Assembly (NCBI RefSeq): GCF_016629665.1
Contig: NZ_JAEPRQ010000002.1
Coordinates: 186,001-250,000, forward strand
Origin: Paracoccus caeni
GTDB lineage: Bacteria; Pseudomonadota; Alphaproteobacteria; Rhodobacterales; Rhodobacteraceae
Direction: 5' to 3'
DNA length: 64,000 bases
Position numbers and translations under genes: made by a program. Below are positions 16,120-24,833 of the stretch, piece by piece. The notes under the pieces are model-generated. The model saw only the letters and a list, made by a program, of their open reading frames with translations, searched no databases and had not been told where the DNA came from. Position 1 is the first letter of the stretch. Each line of letters starts with the position of its first letter.

Positions 16120-18060
16120 TCACAGGATGAAGTCATCCAGATCCAGCGCGATACGGCCTATTAGCTGGATCGCGAAATCCGCCTTGCCGTCACCGTTTAC
16201 ATCACCCGAGATCAGTGTGTTCCCGTCACGATGCTCGAAGCGCAGTTCGCCAGCATCGCCCGAAAACTTCGCCCTGCCGATGAAATCGAAGGCCTGATCG
16301 CCGCGAAGCGTGGTATCGGCGTCCATCGCCCGCAAGGCAATCCGGTCGTTCTGGGATTGCTGGAAATCGGTAATCGTATCGCGCCCCCAGACCCTCGTTT
16401 CAAAAGCCGAATTGAACACGAATAGATCGGCTCCGTAGCCACCGGTCAGGTGGTCCGCGTCCTGCCCGCCGGTCAGGGTGTCATTGCCGACGCCTCCAGC
16501 CAGCGTATCATTCCCCGCCTCACCGAAAAGCCGGTCGTCGCCATCATCGCCGCTCAGGCGATCATCGCCAATGCCGCCAAAGATTTCGTCCTTGCCGCCA
16601 CCGCCCGCGATCAGATCATGACCCGCCTCGCCGAACAACCGGTCGTCGCCGCCCTGACCGTAGATCGTGTCATTGTCAAAGCCGCCGCGGACTGCATCAT
16701 TGCCGATACCGCCGAGAATGCGATCGGCACCGCTGCCGCCCCAGATAAGGTCACGTCCACCTGCGCCGAAAATCGTATCATCGCCGCCAAGACCCCAAAG
16801 TTGTTCGTCGCGGGCTCTTCCAACGATCAGATCGGCCCCCTCGGTCGGAAGGGTCGGCCCGCCGCGCGAGGCCTCTTCGGCGGTCAGCCCTGAATAGACG
16901 CGCCCAACGATTGCCGAGCCTCTTTCGTCAATTGTCGTTGACTCATAGCTGACAAAAAAGCCGCCATCATGTGTGCCCGTCACCTCCACCGAAAAATTAC
17001 CACCTTTAGGAGCGCTAGGAGGTGTCTGATCGATGAGAAAATTGCCGTCGACATGAACCCCGTATTCCGAGAACGCCTGTCCGAACGCCTTGGAACGATC
17101 ATCAGGTTCTTGGGACCATTGATTCCAGACCACGACGAAGCCACCACCTTGCAAAGCCGCGACGTTCGGATCACCCAAAGATTCGGCAGATGTCGTATTG
17201 ATCAGAAACTTAGTAGATTCGGCGCGACCGTCCTCCCCGAACACCTGCCCGTAGAGATAGGTGGTCTGGTCTGGACCCGTGCGCGGTGCTTCGTCCACCC
17301 ACAACACGACAAACTTGCCGTTGGTCAATGCGCCGACATCCGCGACGGCGACATCTTCAAGAAGGGTGAATTCGTCACCTACGAACCCGCCGTCAGCGTC
17401 AAGGATGGCGCCTTTTGTGACGATTTTGCCATCGGACGCCTTATCCGTCCAAAGGGCGACGTTGTTCCCGTTCGTCAATCTGGCCGCCTCGGGGAAGCTC
17501 TGATCCCCAGGAAAGCTCCGATTCAAATACTTGTTTCCGCCGATTGGCTCACCCTCGGCCGTAAAGTGACGGATGAAATTATTGAAACCGAAACCACCGT
17601 CCCCTTCGCCAATCGTGTATCGTTCGTCGGTGTAGAGGATCGAGTAACCCCCGTCCGAACGGGAAACGATTTCCGCGCCAAAGGTCAAAGGCCAACCTCC
17701 AGGCTCGACCTGCTGGTCGGAAAGTGCATTGCCCGCCGCATCGAACGTGTAGGTGAACAGGATCGATTGATCGTCGTCAAAAAGGCTGTCCTCAGATGTG
17801 ACCACCGCAAAGCCGCCATTATCCAGCGCCAGAAGTTCTACTTCTGAAATATTACTGCCATGAATTATAAGGTCGTCGTCACCGATCGGCGTTCCGTCCG
17901 GTTGGTAGATCCTGCCGAAAACGCTTACGTAGTCGTAATCGTAAGCCGCCCATGTTACGACAATATTCCCGTTGGTCAGTGTCGCGACATCTGCGAGCCC
18001 CGACCCTGCATAGGGCCAGGTGGTATTGATAATGAATTCATCGGTCGTCGGCTGAGGCAT
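16120..18060 (-). CDS. Secreted RTX calcium-binding protein
   Basis: A 646-residue protein with AAGGA before the ATG. Residues 1-390 hold several ~60-residue repeats of the pattern 'LTNGxxVVxW...GxxFxxDG' (around 25, 185, 243 and 300), probably a beta-propeller-like module. Residues 422-543 contain about 13 GGxGxDxxx nonapeptides that bind calcium outside the cell. A serralysin-type C-terminal domain follows and the end, ALDLDDFIL, fits a type I secretion signal. There is no N-terminal signal peptide and no ABC/MFP secretion gene nearby. No catalytic domain is seen, so adhesion or surface-layer roles are more likely than proteolysis. Confidence 0.9.
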   Translation of the reverse strand: MPQPTTDEFIINTTWPYAGSGLADVATLTNGNIVVTWAAYDYDYVSVFGRIYQPDGTPIGDDDLIIHGSNISEVELLALDNGGFAVVTSEDSLFDDDQSILFTYTFDAAGNALSDQQVEPGGWPLTFGAEIVSRSDGGYSILYTDERYTIGEGDGGFGFNNFIRHFTAEGEPIGGNKYLNRSFPGDQSFPEAARLTNGNNVALWTDKASDGKIVTKGAILDADGGFVGDEFTLLEDVAVADVGALTNGKFVVLWVDEAPRTGPDQTTYLYGQVFGEDGRAESTKFLINTTSAESLGDPNVAALQGGGFVVVWNQWSQEPDDRSKAFGQAFSEYGVHVDGNFLIDQTPPSAPKGGNFSVEVTGTHDGGFFVSYESTTIDERGSAIVGRVYSGLTAEEASRGGPTLPTEGADLIVGRARDEQLWGLGGDDTIFGAGGRDLIWGGSGADRILGGIGNDAVRGGFDNDTIYGQGGDDRLFGEAGHDLIAGGGGKDEIFGGIGDDRLSGDDGDDRLFGEAGNDTLAGGVGNDTLTGGQDADHLTGGYGADLFVFNSAFETRVWGRDTITDFQQSQNDRIALRAMDADTTLRGDQAFDFIGRAKFSGDAGELRFEHRDGNTLISGDVNGDGKADFAIQLIGRIALDLDDFIL

Positions 18061-18384
18061 GGGTCATAATTCCTTCAACGATGCGAGATGACACTCCATC
18101 TTACCTACGCCGTCCCCCCTGATCCGTCCACAAACCATCAACCACGCGGCCTTGTTCGGCGTTTTGTCGCGTCATTCTTTCACCGCCACGCAGCACCGCG
18201 ACACCTGCCGTTAGGTCACCTCTGCCCCTCTTCCGGCAAAAGACCCGCAGCACGCCGTCCCGCATGTGACCGCTATGCAAGAGCGCGAAACTTTCGGTCT
18301 TCAACTCCGTTGAACACAGTGTGATTCCGCATATGCTGCAACGCAACAAGTCTGCCATCCCGCATAACGGGGAAAGGACCATTG
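18061..18384. other. Divergent intergenic stretch between the RTX and TelA genes
   Basis: About 320 bases between two divergently transcribed genes. It must contain both promoters. I see no convincing promoter pair, hairpin or repeat; ORFs on both strands here are short and lack ribosome sites. Confidence 0.5.
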
Positions 18385-19560
18385 ATGACCGACGAGACCC
18401 GCCGCCGCGCTGAAGCCGCCTTGAAGGATATCGAGGAGGTGACATCTGCAGTCCTGCCCGAGCCAGAATCCCAGCCGGTGACGATCCAGCAGGCCGATCC
18501 CCAGACCAGCCTTGAGATCCGCAAGCGCATGGATGAGATCAACCTTTCCGATTCCGGCTCTATCGTGCGTTTCGGCACGCGGGCACAATCCGGCTTGCAG
18601 GAAATCAGTCAGAAGATGCTGGCCGATGTGAAAAGCAAGGATGTCGGGCCTGCCGGGGAAAGCCTGCGCGGGATTGTCACCACGATCCGCGGCTTCTCGA
18701 CCTCGGAACTGGACATGCGCCGCACCCGGAGCTGGTGGGAAAAACTGTTGGGCCGCTCTGCACCCTTCGCGAAATTCGTCGCGAATTACGAACAGGTCCA
18801 GACCCAGATCGACCGCATCACGGTCGAGCTTGAGCGGCACGAGAATACGCTGCTGAAAGACATCAAGTCGCTTGACGCGCTTTATGATCACACGCTGAAA
18901 TTCTATGACGAACTGGCGCTTTACATCGCGGCGGGCGAAGAAAAGCTGGTCGAACTCGACACCACCACCATCCCCGAGATCGAGGCGAAGGTGCGCGCCG
19001 TCCCCGAGGAACAGCAGGTGATGCAGGCGCAGGAACTGCGCGACATCCGCGCGATCCGCGACGATCTTGAACGCCGGGTGCATGACCTGAAGCTGACCCG
19101 TCAGGTGACGATGCAGTCGCTGCCCTCGATCCGGCTGGTTCAGGAAAATGACAAGTCGCTGGTGACGAAGATCAATTCGACGCTGGTCAACACGGTGCCG
19201 CTTTGGGAAACCCAGCTTGCCCAGGCCGTCACCATCCAGCGCAGCACCGAAGCTGCCCGTGCGGTCAAGGAAGCCAGCGATCTGACCAATGATCTGCTGA
19301 CCAAGAATGCCGACAATCTGCGTCAGGCCAATGCCCAGATCCGCACCCAGACCGAACGCGGCGTCTTCGACATCGAGTCGGTGAAATCCGCCAATGCCCA
19401 GTTGATCGCCACGATCGAGGACAGCCTGCGCATCGCCGATGAAGGCCGTGCCCGTCGTGCTGCCGCCGAAGGCGATCTGCAAAAATTGGAAGCCGATCTG
19501 CGCGACACTCTGGCGCGCGCCACTGCCGAACGAAAGGACGCCGGCGCAGCCTCGGCGTAA
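18385..19560 (+). CDS. telA: Toxic anion resistance protein, TelA family
   Basis: A 391-residue soluble, almost wholly helical protein. I take ATG 18385 rather than the adjacent TTG because GGAAAGG lies at a normal distance. TelA features include the acidic N-terminus, RTRSWWEKLLGRSAPFAKFV (about 116-135) and the long coiled coil with ERHENTLLKDIKSLDALYDH and QAQELRDIRAIRDDLERRVH. TelA proteins are linked to tellurite and other oxyanion or envelope stress, with unclear mechanism. A DUF2927 lipoprotein gene starts 10 bases downstream, and a TerB-like gene is present at 60.4 kb. Confidence 0.9.
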   Translation: MTDETRRRAEAALKDIEEVTSAVLPEPESQPVTIQQADPQTSLEIRKRMDEINLSDSGSIVRFGTRAQSGLQEISQKMLADVKSKDVGPAGESLRGIVTTIRGFSTSELDMRRTRSWWEKLLGRSAPFAKFVANYEQVQTQIDRITVELERHENTLLKDIKSLDALYDHTLKFYDELALYIAAGEEKLVELDTTTIPEIEAKVRAVPEEQQVMQAQELRDIRAIRDDLERRVHDLKLTRQVTMQSLPSIRLVQENDKSLVTKINSTLVNTVPLWETQLAQAVTIQRSTEAARAVKEASDLTNDLLTKNADNLRQANAQIRTQTERGVFDIESVKSANAQLIATIEDSLRIADEGRARRAAAEGDLQKLEADLRDTLARATAERKDAGAASA

Positions 19561-19570
19561 CGTGCTGACC

Positions 19571-20602
19571 ATGACCTGCGCGCCGCAAATCCTGCCCCTC
19601 CGCCCGCTGGCGCTGATGATGCTGCTTGCGCTGGCGGCATGCGCCACCACGCCGCCCATCGCCCCGGCCCCGCCGGTCCCGCGCCCGGAAATGCCGCCCG
19701 ATGACGATGCCGCCGAACAGGCGCAGCTTCGCAAGGCACGCGCCGAGCGTAACCGCGCGGCCAATGCGGCGGCGGCGGATGCGGTCAGCCGGGCCAGCGT
19801 CACCACCATCGCCCAGCAGGAATTCTATGCGCAGGCCGAGGCGCAGCTTCTGGCACATGCCAAGCTGCGCCGCGACCGCGTGCCGCAGGATGCGCCAATC
19901 GATGCCGAGATGCTGACCCGCAACTTCCTCGCCATCGCTTTGCGCGACGAATACGCGCGCGATGGTGGCCAGATGGTGCAGGGTGGCGGAGCCGCGCCGC
20001 TGCGCCGCTGGCAGGAACCGGTGCGGATGCAGCTTGAATTCGGCACCGCGACCGATGTGGCCACCCGCCGCAGCGTCCGGGTTGAGGTGGCGGATTTCGC
20101 CAACCGCCTCTCTGCCGCCTCGGGCCACCCGGTCGGCCTGACCGATAGCGGCGGCAATTTCGTGGTGCTGGTCCTGAATGACGACGAACGCCGCGCCATC
20201 GGCCCGCGCCTGCAGGAACTGGTCCCCGGCATCCCGGCGCAGGATGTGGCGCTGATCCGCGATCTTGTCCCCGACAATTTCTGCACCGTCTTCGCCTATT
20301 CCCAAGGCGCCTCGCCGGTCTATTCCCGCGCAGTCGCGCTGATCCGGACGGAACTGCCACCGCTGCTGCGCAGCTCGTGCTTCCACGAGGAACTGGCGCA
20401 GGGCATGGGCCTTGCCAATGACAGCCCCGAGGCCCGCCCGTCGATCTTCAACGATGACGAGGAATTCGGGCTGCTGACCCGGCATGACGAATTGCTGCTG
20501 AAGATCCTCTACGACCGCCGCCTGCGTCCCGGCATGACCGAGGCAGAGGCAGCACCGATCGTCCGCCAGATCGCAGGCGAGCTTCTGGGCGAGCAGACCT
20601 GA
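19571..20602 (+). CDS. DUF2927 lipoprotein
   Basis: A 343-residue exported lipoprotein. The signal peptide ends in the lipobox LALAAC (Cys near residue 23), followed by a Pro-rich linker and a charged helical region (about 45-75). The DUF2927 domain starts near 150 with VRMQLEFGTATDVATRRSVR and includes DNFCTVFAY, SSCFHEELAQGMGLANDS and DDEEFGLLTRHDELLLKILY. The FHEELAQ segment resembles the HExx(x) helix of metallopeptidase-like folds, so a hydrolytic role is possible but unproven. It starts 10 bases after telA and very likely shares its transcript, hinting at an envelope-stress pair. Confidence 0.85.
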   Translation: MTCAPQILPLRPLALMMLLALAACATTPPIAPAPPVPRPEMPPDDDAAEQAQLRKARAERNRAANAAAADAVSRASVTTIAQQEFYAQAEAQLLAHAKLRRDRVPQDAPIDAEMLTRNFLAIALRDEYARDGGQMVQGGGAAPLRRWQEPVRMQLEFGTATDVATRRSVRVEVADFANRLSAASGHPVGLTDSGGNFVVLVLNDDERRAIGPRLQELVPGIPAQDVALIRDLVPDNFCTVFAYSQGASPVYSRAVALIRTELPPLLRSSCFHEELAQGMGLANDSPEARPSIFNDDEEFGLLTRHDELLLKILYDRRLRPGMTEAEAAPIVRQIAGELLGEQT

Positions 20603-20604
20603 CC

Positions 20605-21066
20605 TCAGCCGCGCCCCTCGCGCAAGCGTTCCCGCACCTGCATCAGGATCTGGCCCAGCCGGTTCAACCCCTGCCCGTCCGGCCCACAGCCCCAATATGC
20701 GTCCATCGGCGCATTCTCGACGATCACCCGATCTCGGGTTTCCAGCAGCATTTCCGTCAGCGTCGGATGGGTCATGAACTTCCGCAGCACGGCGTCGAAC
20801 ATGACGGCGTCCTTCACCTGCTCCCAATCCGCGCGCAAAGGAAACTGACGGGTCATGCCAAGCGCCTTGGCGTCCTTGGGTCGCAGCGCCACCCGGATCC
20901 GCTCGCGATAAGCGGCATCGTGAAACTTCTGCGCCTGAAAATAATGCTCGACGCTACGCCACCACAGCCCACCCATCTCGACACCGAACGGTGCGAAATT
21001 CGAGAACTCCGCATAGGGATCGGTCTGCGCGTAAAAATAAATCGTGTCTTCAGGAAAGGATATAAT
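20605..21066 (-). CDS. NADAR family (YbiA-like) protein with no canonical start codon
   Basis: Conserved NADAR motifs are EHYFQAQKFHD, ADWEQVKDAVMFDAVLRKF and the C-terminal DAYWGCGPDGQGLNRLGQIL. NADAR proteins act on N-glycosidic bonds of ADP-ribosylated or riboflavin-pathway compounds. The first ATG (20976) would remove a conserved N-terminus that continues upstream in frame as EDTIYFYAQTDPYAEFSNFA, matching YbiA (DTI-x-FY...FSNFA). Upstream to an in-frame TGA near 21156 there is no ATG, GTG or TTG. GGAGG sits 4 bases before ATT 21066 and 7 before ATA 21063, so I place the start there. A frameshift from GTG 21077 is the alternative. Confidence 0.7.
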   Translation of the reverse strand: MISFPEDTIYFYAQTDPYAEFSNFAPFGVEMGGLWWRSVEHYFQAQKFHDAAYRERIRVALRPKDAKALGMTRQFPLRADWEQVKDAVMFDAVLRKFMTHPTLTEMLLETRDRVIVENAPMDAYWGCGPDGQGLNRLGQILMQVRERLREGRG

Positions 21067-21162
21067 GCGGCCTCCACCCTTTACCGGCTCCGCAAAGTTT
21101 CCGAACCCTGCCGTTTCTCCGTTGTAAAAATACCGATAACACAGCGGTCAATGCAGATGTAG

Positions 21163-21187
21163 GCCCCCGGCGCATCGCACCGGGGGC
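21163..21187 (-). terminator. Hairpin downstream of the exported lyase gene
   Basis: GCCCCCGG (21163-21170) and CCGGGGGC (21180-21187) form a perfect 8-bp stem just after the stop of the minus-strand lyase. No T tract follows, so it may be a weak terminator or an RNA-stabilising hairpin. Confidence 0.45.
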
Positions 21188-21195
21188 GGCCAATC

Positions 21196-22764
21196 TTACT
21201 GGTTCGCCTCTTCCTCACCCTCAGGCGCGGCTTCTCCATTCAGCAGCGCCTGAAAATCCTGATCCAGCTTTGCCAGCGCATCATCGATATGCGCCCGCCT
21301 TTCGCCGATCCACGCCTCCTGCGCGGCGATATCTTCACGCGCGGCTGCGATCATCCGGTCCATCTCGGCCGGTTGCGGCCCGCCCGTCGTGGCCCGCGCC
21401 TTGATGATCGCGACCGGATCCAGCGTCGCCCGGAATTGCTCCTCGCTCAGCGGCAATTCCTGCGGATGGTCGGTGCCCTCGACCGTCTCCGCATAGATCC
21501 GCTGCGCCTCTGCATAGGGGAAATCCAGCGGCCCCAGATCGTTCGACCGCGCATAGGTCACGATCTCGGACGCGAAATGATGCCCTTCACGGAACGGCAG
21601 TCCATGATCGCGCATCAGCAGATCGGCCAGCTCCTGCGAGGCGGTCCAGTCGCTGTTCAGCTCTTCCAGCGCGCGCTCGGGGTTGATCACCAGCGCTTTC
21701 AGCACCTTGTCCAGCCGGTCCAGCGTATTGATCCCCGCATCGACGATGGCCGAGTTGTCGCCCACGCCCTTCGGATCTGGCATGCCCGGCGTGATATTAT
21801 GCGTCTGCCAGACCGGCCCCATGGCCAGCGCGATGGTCTGCGAGGCATCGCTGCGGGTGTTGTTCAGCAGCCCCGGATTGCGTTTCTGCGGCATCGCGCT
21901 GCTGACATAGGTGTTCTCGCCCCCCTCTTCGAGCAGGATCCACGGCTTCGTCTGGGCATATTGCGTCATGATATCCTCGACGAAATTGCCGCTATGCAGC
22001 GCGATCGAGGTGACGACCTGACCGACCTCTACCGGGTGATCCATCGAGGAAATCTGCGAGGCGTCATAGGCGTTATCGACCAGCCCGGCGAAGCCCAGAT
22101 AATCCGACATCCGCTCGCGGTTCAGCGGCCAGCTTGTGCCGTTCAGAACGGTGGTGCCCATGGCGCTGCGGTCGATGCGGGCATAGGCTTCACGAATGCG
22201 CTGCGCATCCCGGGAAAAGCCCGCCGCATGGCCCAGCAGGTAATGGCCGAAGCTGTTCGGCTGCGCCGCGACGCCGTTGGTATAGTTCGGGACGATGGTG
22301 TCCTTGTGCCGCTCGGCCAGATCGACCAGCGTGGTCGCGGTGGCATTCAACTGATCCGCCAGCGACAAGAGCCCGTCGCGCAGGATCGCCGCGCGATAGG
22401 TGGCGTGCATGTCCTGACTGGAGCGTCCCGCATGCAGCAATGTCACGTCAATGCTGCCCGCCTCGATCAGCAGCGGTTCAAAGGTGATAACGGTCGAGGG
22501 ACGGTCGGCATCGGGCTGATTACCCTCTTCGATCACCTGCGCGATGGCGGCCGCGATGCCGGGGACCATCTCGGCCTCAAGCAGCCCTTCCTCGGAATTG
22601 ATGACGGCGGTGGCCTTGTTCATTTCGCCCAACCAGAAAAAGGCGTCGCGTTCGGGGGCGTCCTGCGCAGAGGCAAAGCTCGCATAGCAAGCCATCGCGC
22701 CACCCAGGGCAAGATATCTGAGCATTCTGGTCACGTTGTGACGGATACCGGGTTCAGTTTTCAT
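21196..22764 (-). CDS. Exported argininosuccinate-lyase-like (aspartase/fumarase superfamily) protein
   Basis: A 522-residue protein with a Sec signal peptide (hydrophobic 14-32, cleavage likely after ASA near 33), so it acts in the periplasm; normal superfamily members are cytoplasmic. Superfamily features are GRSSQDMHAT (113-122), the signature SSAMPQKRNP (288-297) and the helical core. At the place of the usual TH-L-Q-x-AQP segment it reads YTNGVAAQP (161-169), so the catalytic His is replaced. The C-terminal ~80 residues form a charged helix. Substrate is unknown: a fumarate-yielding lyase for imino-acids (as for EDDS) or a non-catalytic binding protein are both possible. It has no operon partner. 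Confidence 0.75.
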   Translation of the reverse strand: MKTEPGIRHNVTRMLRYLALGGAMACYASFASAQDAPERDAFFWLGEMNKATAVINSEEGLLEAEMVPGIAAAIAQVIEEGNQPDADRPSTVITFEPLLIEAGSIDVTLLHAGRSSQDMHATYRAAILRDGLLSLADQLNATATTLVDLAERHKDTIVPNYTNGVAAQPNSFGHYLLGHAAGFSRDAQRIREAYARIDRSAMGTTVLNGTSWPLNRERMSDYLGFAGLVDNAYDASQISSMDHPVEVGQVVTSIALHSGNFVEDIMTQYAQTKPWILLEEGGENTYVSSAMPQKRNPGLLNNTRSDASQTIALAMGPVWQTHNITPGMPDPKGVGDNSAIVDAGINTLDRLDKVLKALVINPERALEELNSDWTASQELADLLMRDHGLPFREGHHFASEIVTYARSNDLGPLDFPYAEAQRIYAETVEGTDHPQELPLSEEQFRATLDPVAIIKARATTGGPQPAEMDRMIAAAREDIAAQEAWIGERRAHIDDALAKLDQDFQALLNGEAAPEGEEEANQ

Positions 22765-23169
22765 GGTTATTCCTCCCTGTGTTGCCGTGGCGTCAGCATA
22801 GGGAGATGAGAAGCATTGTCACGACGGCCAGGGGAATGTTTGGGCTATCATTCAACCTTTGGGCAAAATAACGCCCGGGATTGGCTTTGACCGCACGCCT
22901 TCGACGGCTCGAAACACAGAACTTCCTTCAAGGCTCCAGCCCCGAATTCTCTGGTTCAAGATAGTGCGCCCGCCCGGAATCAAGTCGCCCTTGGGCGACG
23001 CCGGGCAGTGCCCGACCGCCCGGACGGGCGGGCACTTCGGTGAGGTCGCTCGCAAAAGAAAGGTTCGACGGGGCGGCACCATAAACTGTGCAGAACTACT
23101 GTCGCAGTGCCCACCCGCGGTCGGGCACTGCCCTCCGCTTCAAACGTCACCCGCCATCGCCAAGCCTTA
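22765..23169. other. Intergenic stretch holding repeat copy A
   Basis: About 400 bases between the start of the lyase gene and the end of the enoyl-CoA hydratase gene. The only structure I see is the palindromic repeat at 22972-23134; the part from 22765 to 22970 would contain the lyase promoter. No gene is supported. Confidence 0.6.
22972..23134. repeat. MITE-like palindromic repeat, copy A
   Basis: A ~163-bp element bordered by GGGCAGTGCCCGACCG (23003-23018) and its exact reverse complement CGGTCGGGCACTGCCC (23118-23133). A conserved leader beginning CCCGGAATCAAG precedes the left arm. Related copies are at 32677-32742 and 34858-35020. Confidence 0.8.
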
Positions 23170-23961
23170 CTAGACCTGCCAGCGCGGCTTCCGTTTCTCA
23201 AAGAATGCCCCGATCCCCTCGGGCGCTTCATCGCCTTCCCACGCCGCGACCAGCCGGTCGATGCTTTCCTCGATCACCTGCTCATCGATCCTCGGCCCAA
23301 GCGCGCGGCATTGCGCCTTGGCCGCCGCAATCGCCCCCGGCGCGCCCAGAAGGAACGGCGCGATCTCTTCCTCGACCACCGATGCCAGATCGCCCGAGGG
23401 AACCGCCCGCGCCGCGAGGTTCAGCGCCACCGCCTCTTCCGCGCCGAACAACCGGGCCGAGAAGAACACGCGCCGCGCCTTGTCCTCGCCCATGCGGGCC
23501 AGAACATAGGGGCCGATGGTCGCCGGGATCAGACCCAGTTTCACCTCGGTCAGACCGAATTTCGCATCCGAGGCGGCGATGACGATATCGCAAACCGCCA
23601 TCATGCCGACGCCACCACCAAAGGCATTGCCCTGCACCCGCCCGATCAAGGGCTTCGGCAGCGTGTTCAGCGCGAACAGCATATGTGCCAGAACCCGGGC
23701 ACCCGCCCGGCGGGTTTCGGCATCGGCACCGATCTGCGACTTCATCCAGCCCAGATCGCCGCCCGCGCAGAAGCTGGCACCCTCGGCAGCCAGCACCACA
23801 ACCCGCACCGCAGGATCACGGCCAAGCTGACCTGCGGCCTCGGTCAACTCCTCCATCATCTGCTGGGACAGCGCATTGTGCTTTTCCGCCCGCGCCAACC
23901 ACAAGGTCGCTACGCCGCGCACATCCGTCTCGATCCTGATCGTCTCAAACATCGCACTCAC
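23170..23961 (-). CDS. liuC: Methylglutaconyl-CoA hydratase / enoyl-CoA hydratase of leucine degradation
   Basis: A 263-residue crotonase-fold protein. It has the CoA/oxyanion-hole segment ASFCAGGDLGWMKSQ (62-76) and GNAFGGGVGMMAVCDIVIAA (110-129), both conserved in enoyl-CoA hydratases, and a FGLTEVKLGLIPATIGPY segment that is typical of methylglutaconyl-CoA hydratases. It converts 3-methylglutaconyl-CoA to HMG-CoA, the step between the carboxylase and HMG-CoA lyase encoded in the same operon. Its start overlaps the lyase stop by 4 bases. It is the last gene of the operon; the general enoyl-CoA hydratase reading is the only real alternative. Confidence 0.85.
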   Translation of the reverse strand: MSAMFETIRIETDVRGVATLWLARAEKHNALSQQMMEELTEAAGQLGRDPAVRVVVLAAEGASFCAGGDLGWMKSQIGADAETRRAGARVLAHMLFALNTLPKPLIGRVQGNAFGGGVGMMAVCDIVIAASDAKFGLTEVKLGLIPATIGPYVLARMGEDKARRVFFSARLFGAEEAVALNLAARAVPSGDLASVVEEEIAPFLLGAPGAIAAAKAQCRALGPRIDEQVIEESIDRLVAAWEGDEAPEGIGAFFEKRKPRWQV

Positions 23962-24833
23962 CCCCGCATGGCGCGCGCCATCTGCGCCGCCTGTTCGATC
24001 ACTGATCTGTCCAACCCGGTCTGATAGCCGCGCTGATCCAGATGATGCGCGACCAGTTCGGTCGCCACATTGCCCTGCGCGCCCGGCGCATAGGGACAGC
24101 CGCCAAGACCGCCGACCGCTGCGTCAAAGACCCGCAAACCACGGGCCAGACTGGCATCGATATTCTGCAACGCCCGGCCTGCGGTGTCGTGATAATGTCC
24201 GGCCAGCTGCCCGGCAGGCATTTCCTCCAACACCGCCGCCAGCATTGCATCGATGGTTTCAGGACGGCCCTGCCCGATGGTGTCGCCAAGGCTGATCTCG
24301 TAGCAGCCCATATCCCGCAAGGCCGCCACCACCCGGGCGACATTGGCGGGCGGCGTCGGGCCGTCGAAGGGGCAATCCGTCACCACCGAGACATAGCCGC
24401 GCACCGGAATGCCGTCGGCCGCAGCCGCCTCGGCCACCGGGGCCAGCCGTTCCAGACTTTCGGCAATGGTCGCGTTCAGGTTCGCCTTGCTGAACCCTTC
24501 CGAGGCGCTTGCGAAGATCGCGACCTCACTGGCACGGGCCGCCTTGGCGCCCTCATAGCCCTTCATATTGGGCGTCAGCACGGCATAGGAAATGCCGGGC
24601 ACGCGGTTGATCCCGGCCATGACCTCAGCGGCATCGGCCATCTGCGGCACCCATTTGGGCGACACGAAGCTGGTCACCTCGATCCGCCGGAAACCCGCTT
24701 GCGACAAGAGATCGACAAGCGCGATCTTTTCCCCGGCAGGGATCAGCCGCTTTTCGTTCTGCAGCCCATCGCGCGGGCCCATTTCAAAGATTTCCACCGC
24801 TTCAAGCACGGGTTCTGTCACAGGATTAGTCAC
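23958..24833 (-). CDS. liuE: Hydroxymethylglutaryl-CoA lyase
   Basis: A 291-residue TIM-barrel enzyme that splits HMG-CoA into acetoacetate and acetyl-CoA, the last step of leucine degradation. The family opening VEIFEMGPRDGLQNEKR (13-29), EVTSFVSPKWVPQMAD, the metal-binding HYHDTAGRAL and the signature GLGGCPYAPGAQGNVATE (with the active-site Cys in GGCPYAPGA) are all present. The gene overlaps its neighbours by 4 and 8 bases, which shows tight co-translation with the hydratase and the GST-like gene. Length is normal for the bacterial enzyme. Confidence 0.95.
   Translation of the reverse strand: MTNPVTEPVLEAVEIFEMGPRDGLQNEKRLIPAGEKIALVDLLSQAGFRRIEVTSFVSPKWVPQMADAAEVMAGINRVPGISYAVLTPNMKGYEGAKAARASEVAIFASASEGFSKANLNATIAESLERLAPVAEAAAADGIPVRGYVSVVTDCPFDGPTPPANVARVVAALRDMGCYEISLGDTIGQGRPETIDAMLAAVLEEMPAGQLAGHYHDTAGRALQNIDASLARGLRVFDAAVGGLGGCPYAPGAQGNVATELVAHHLDQRGYQTGLDRSVIEQAAQMARAMRG

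Noticed and set aside
18310..18335. A sigma-70 promoter before telA (TTGAAC and CATATG)
   Set aside because: The spacing of 14 bases is too short for a normal promoter.
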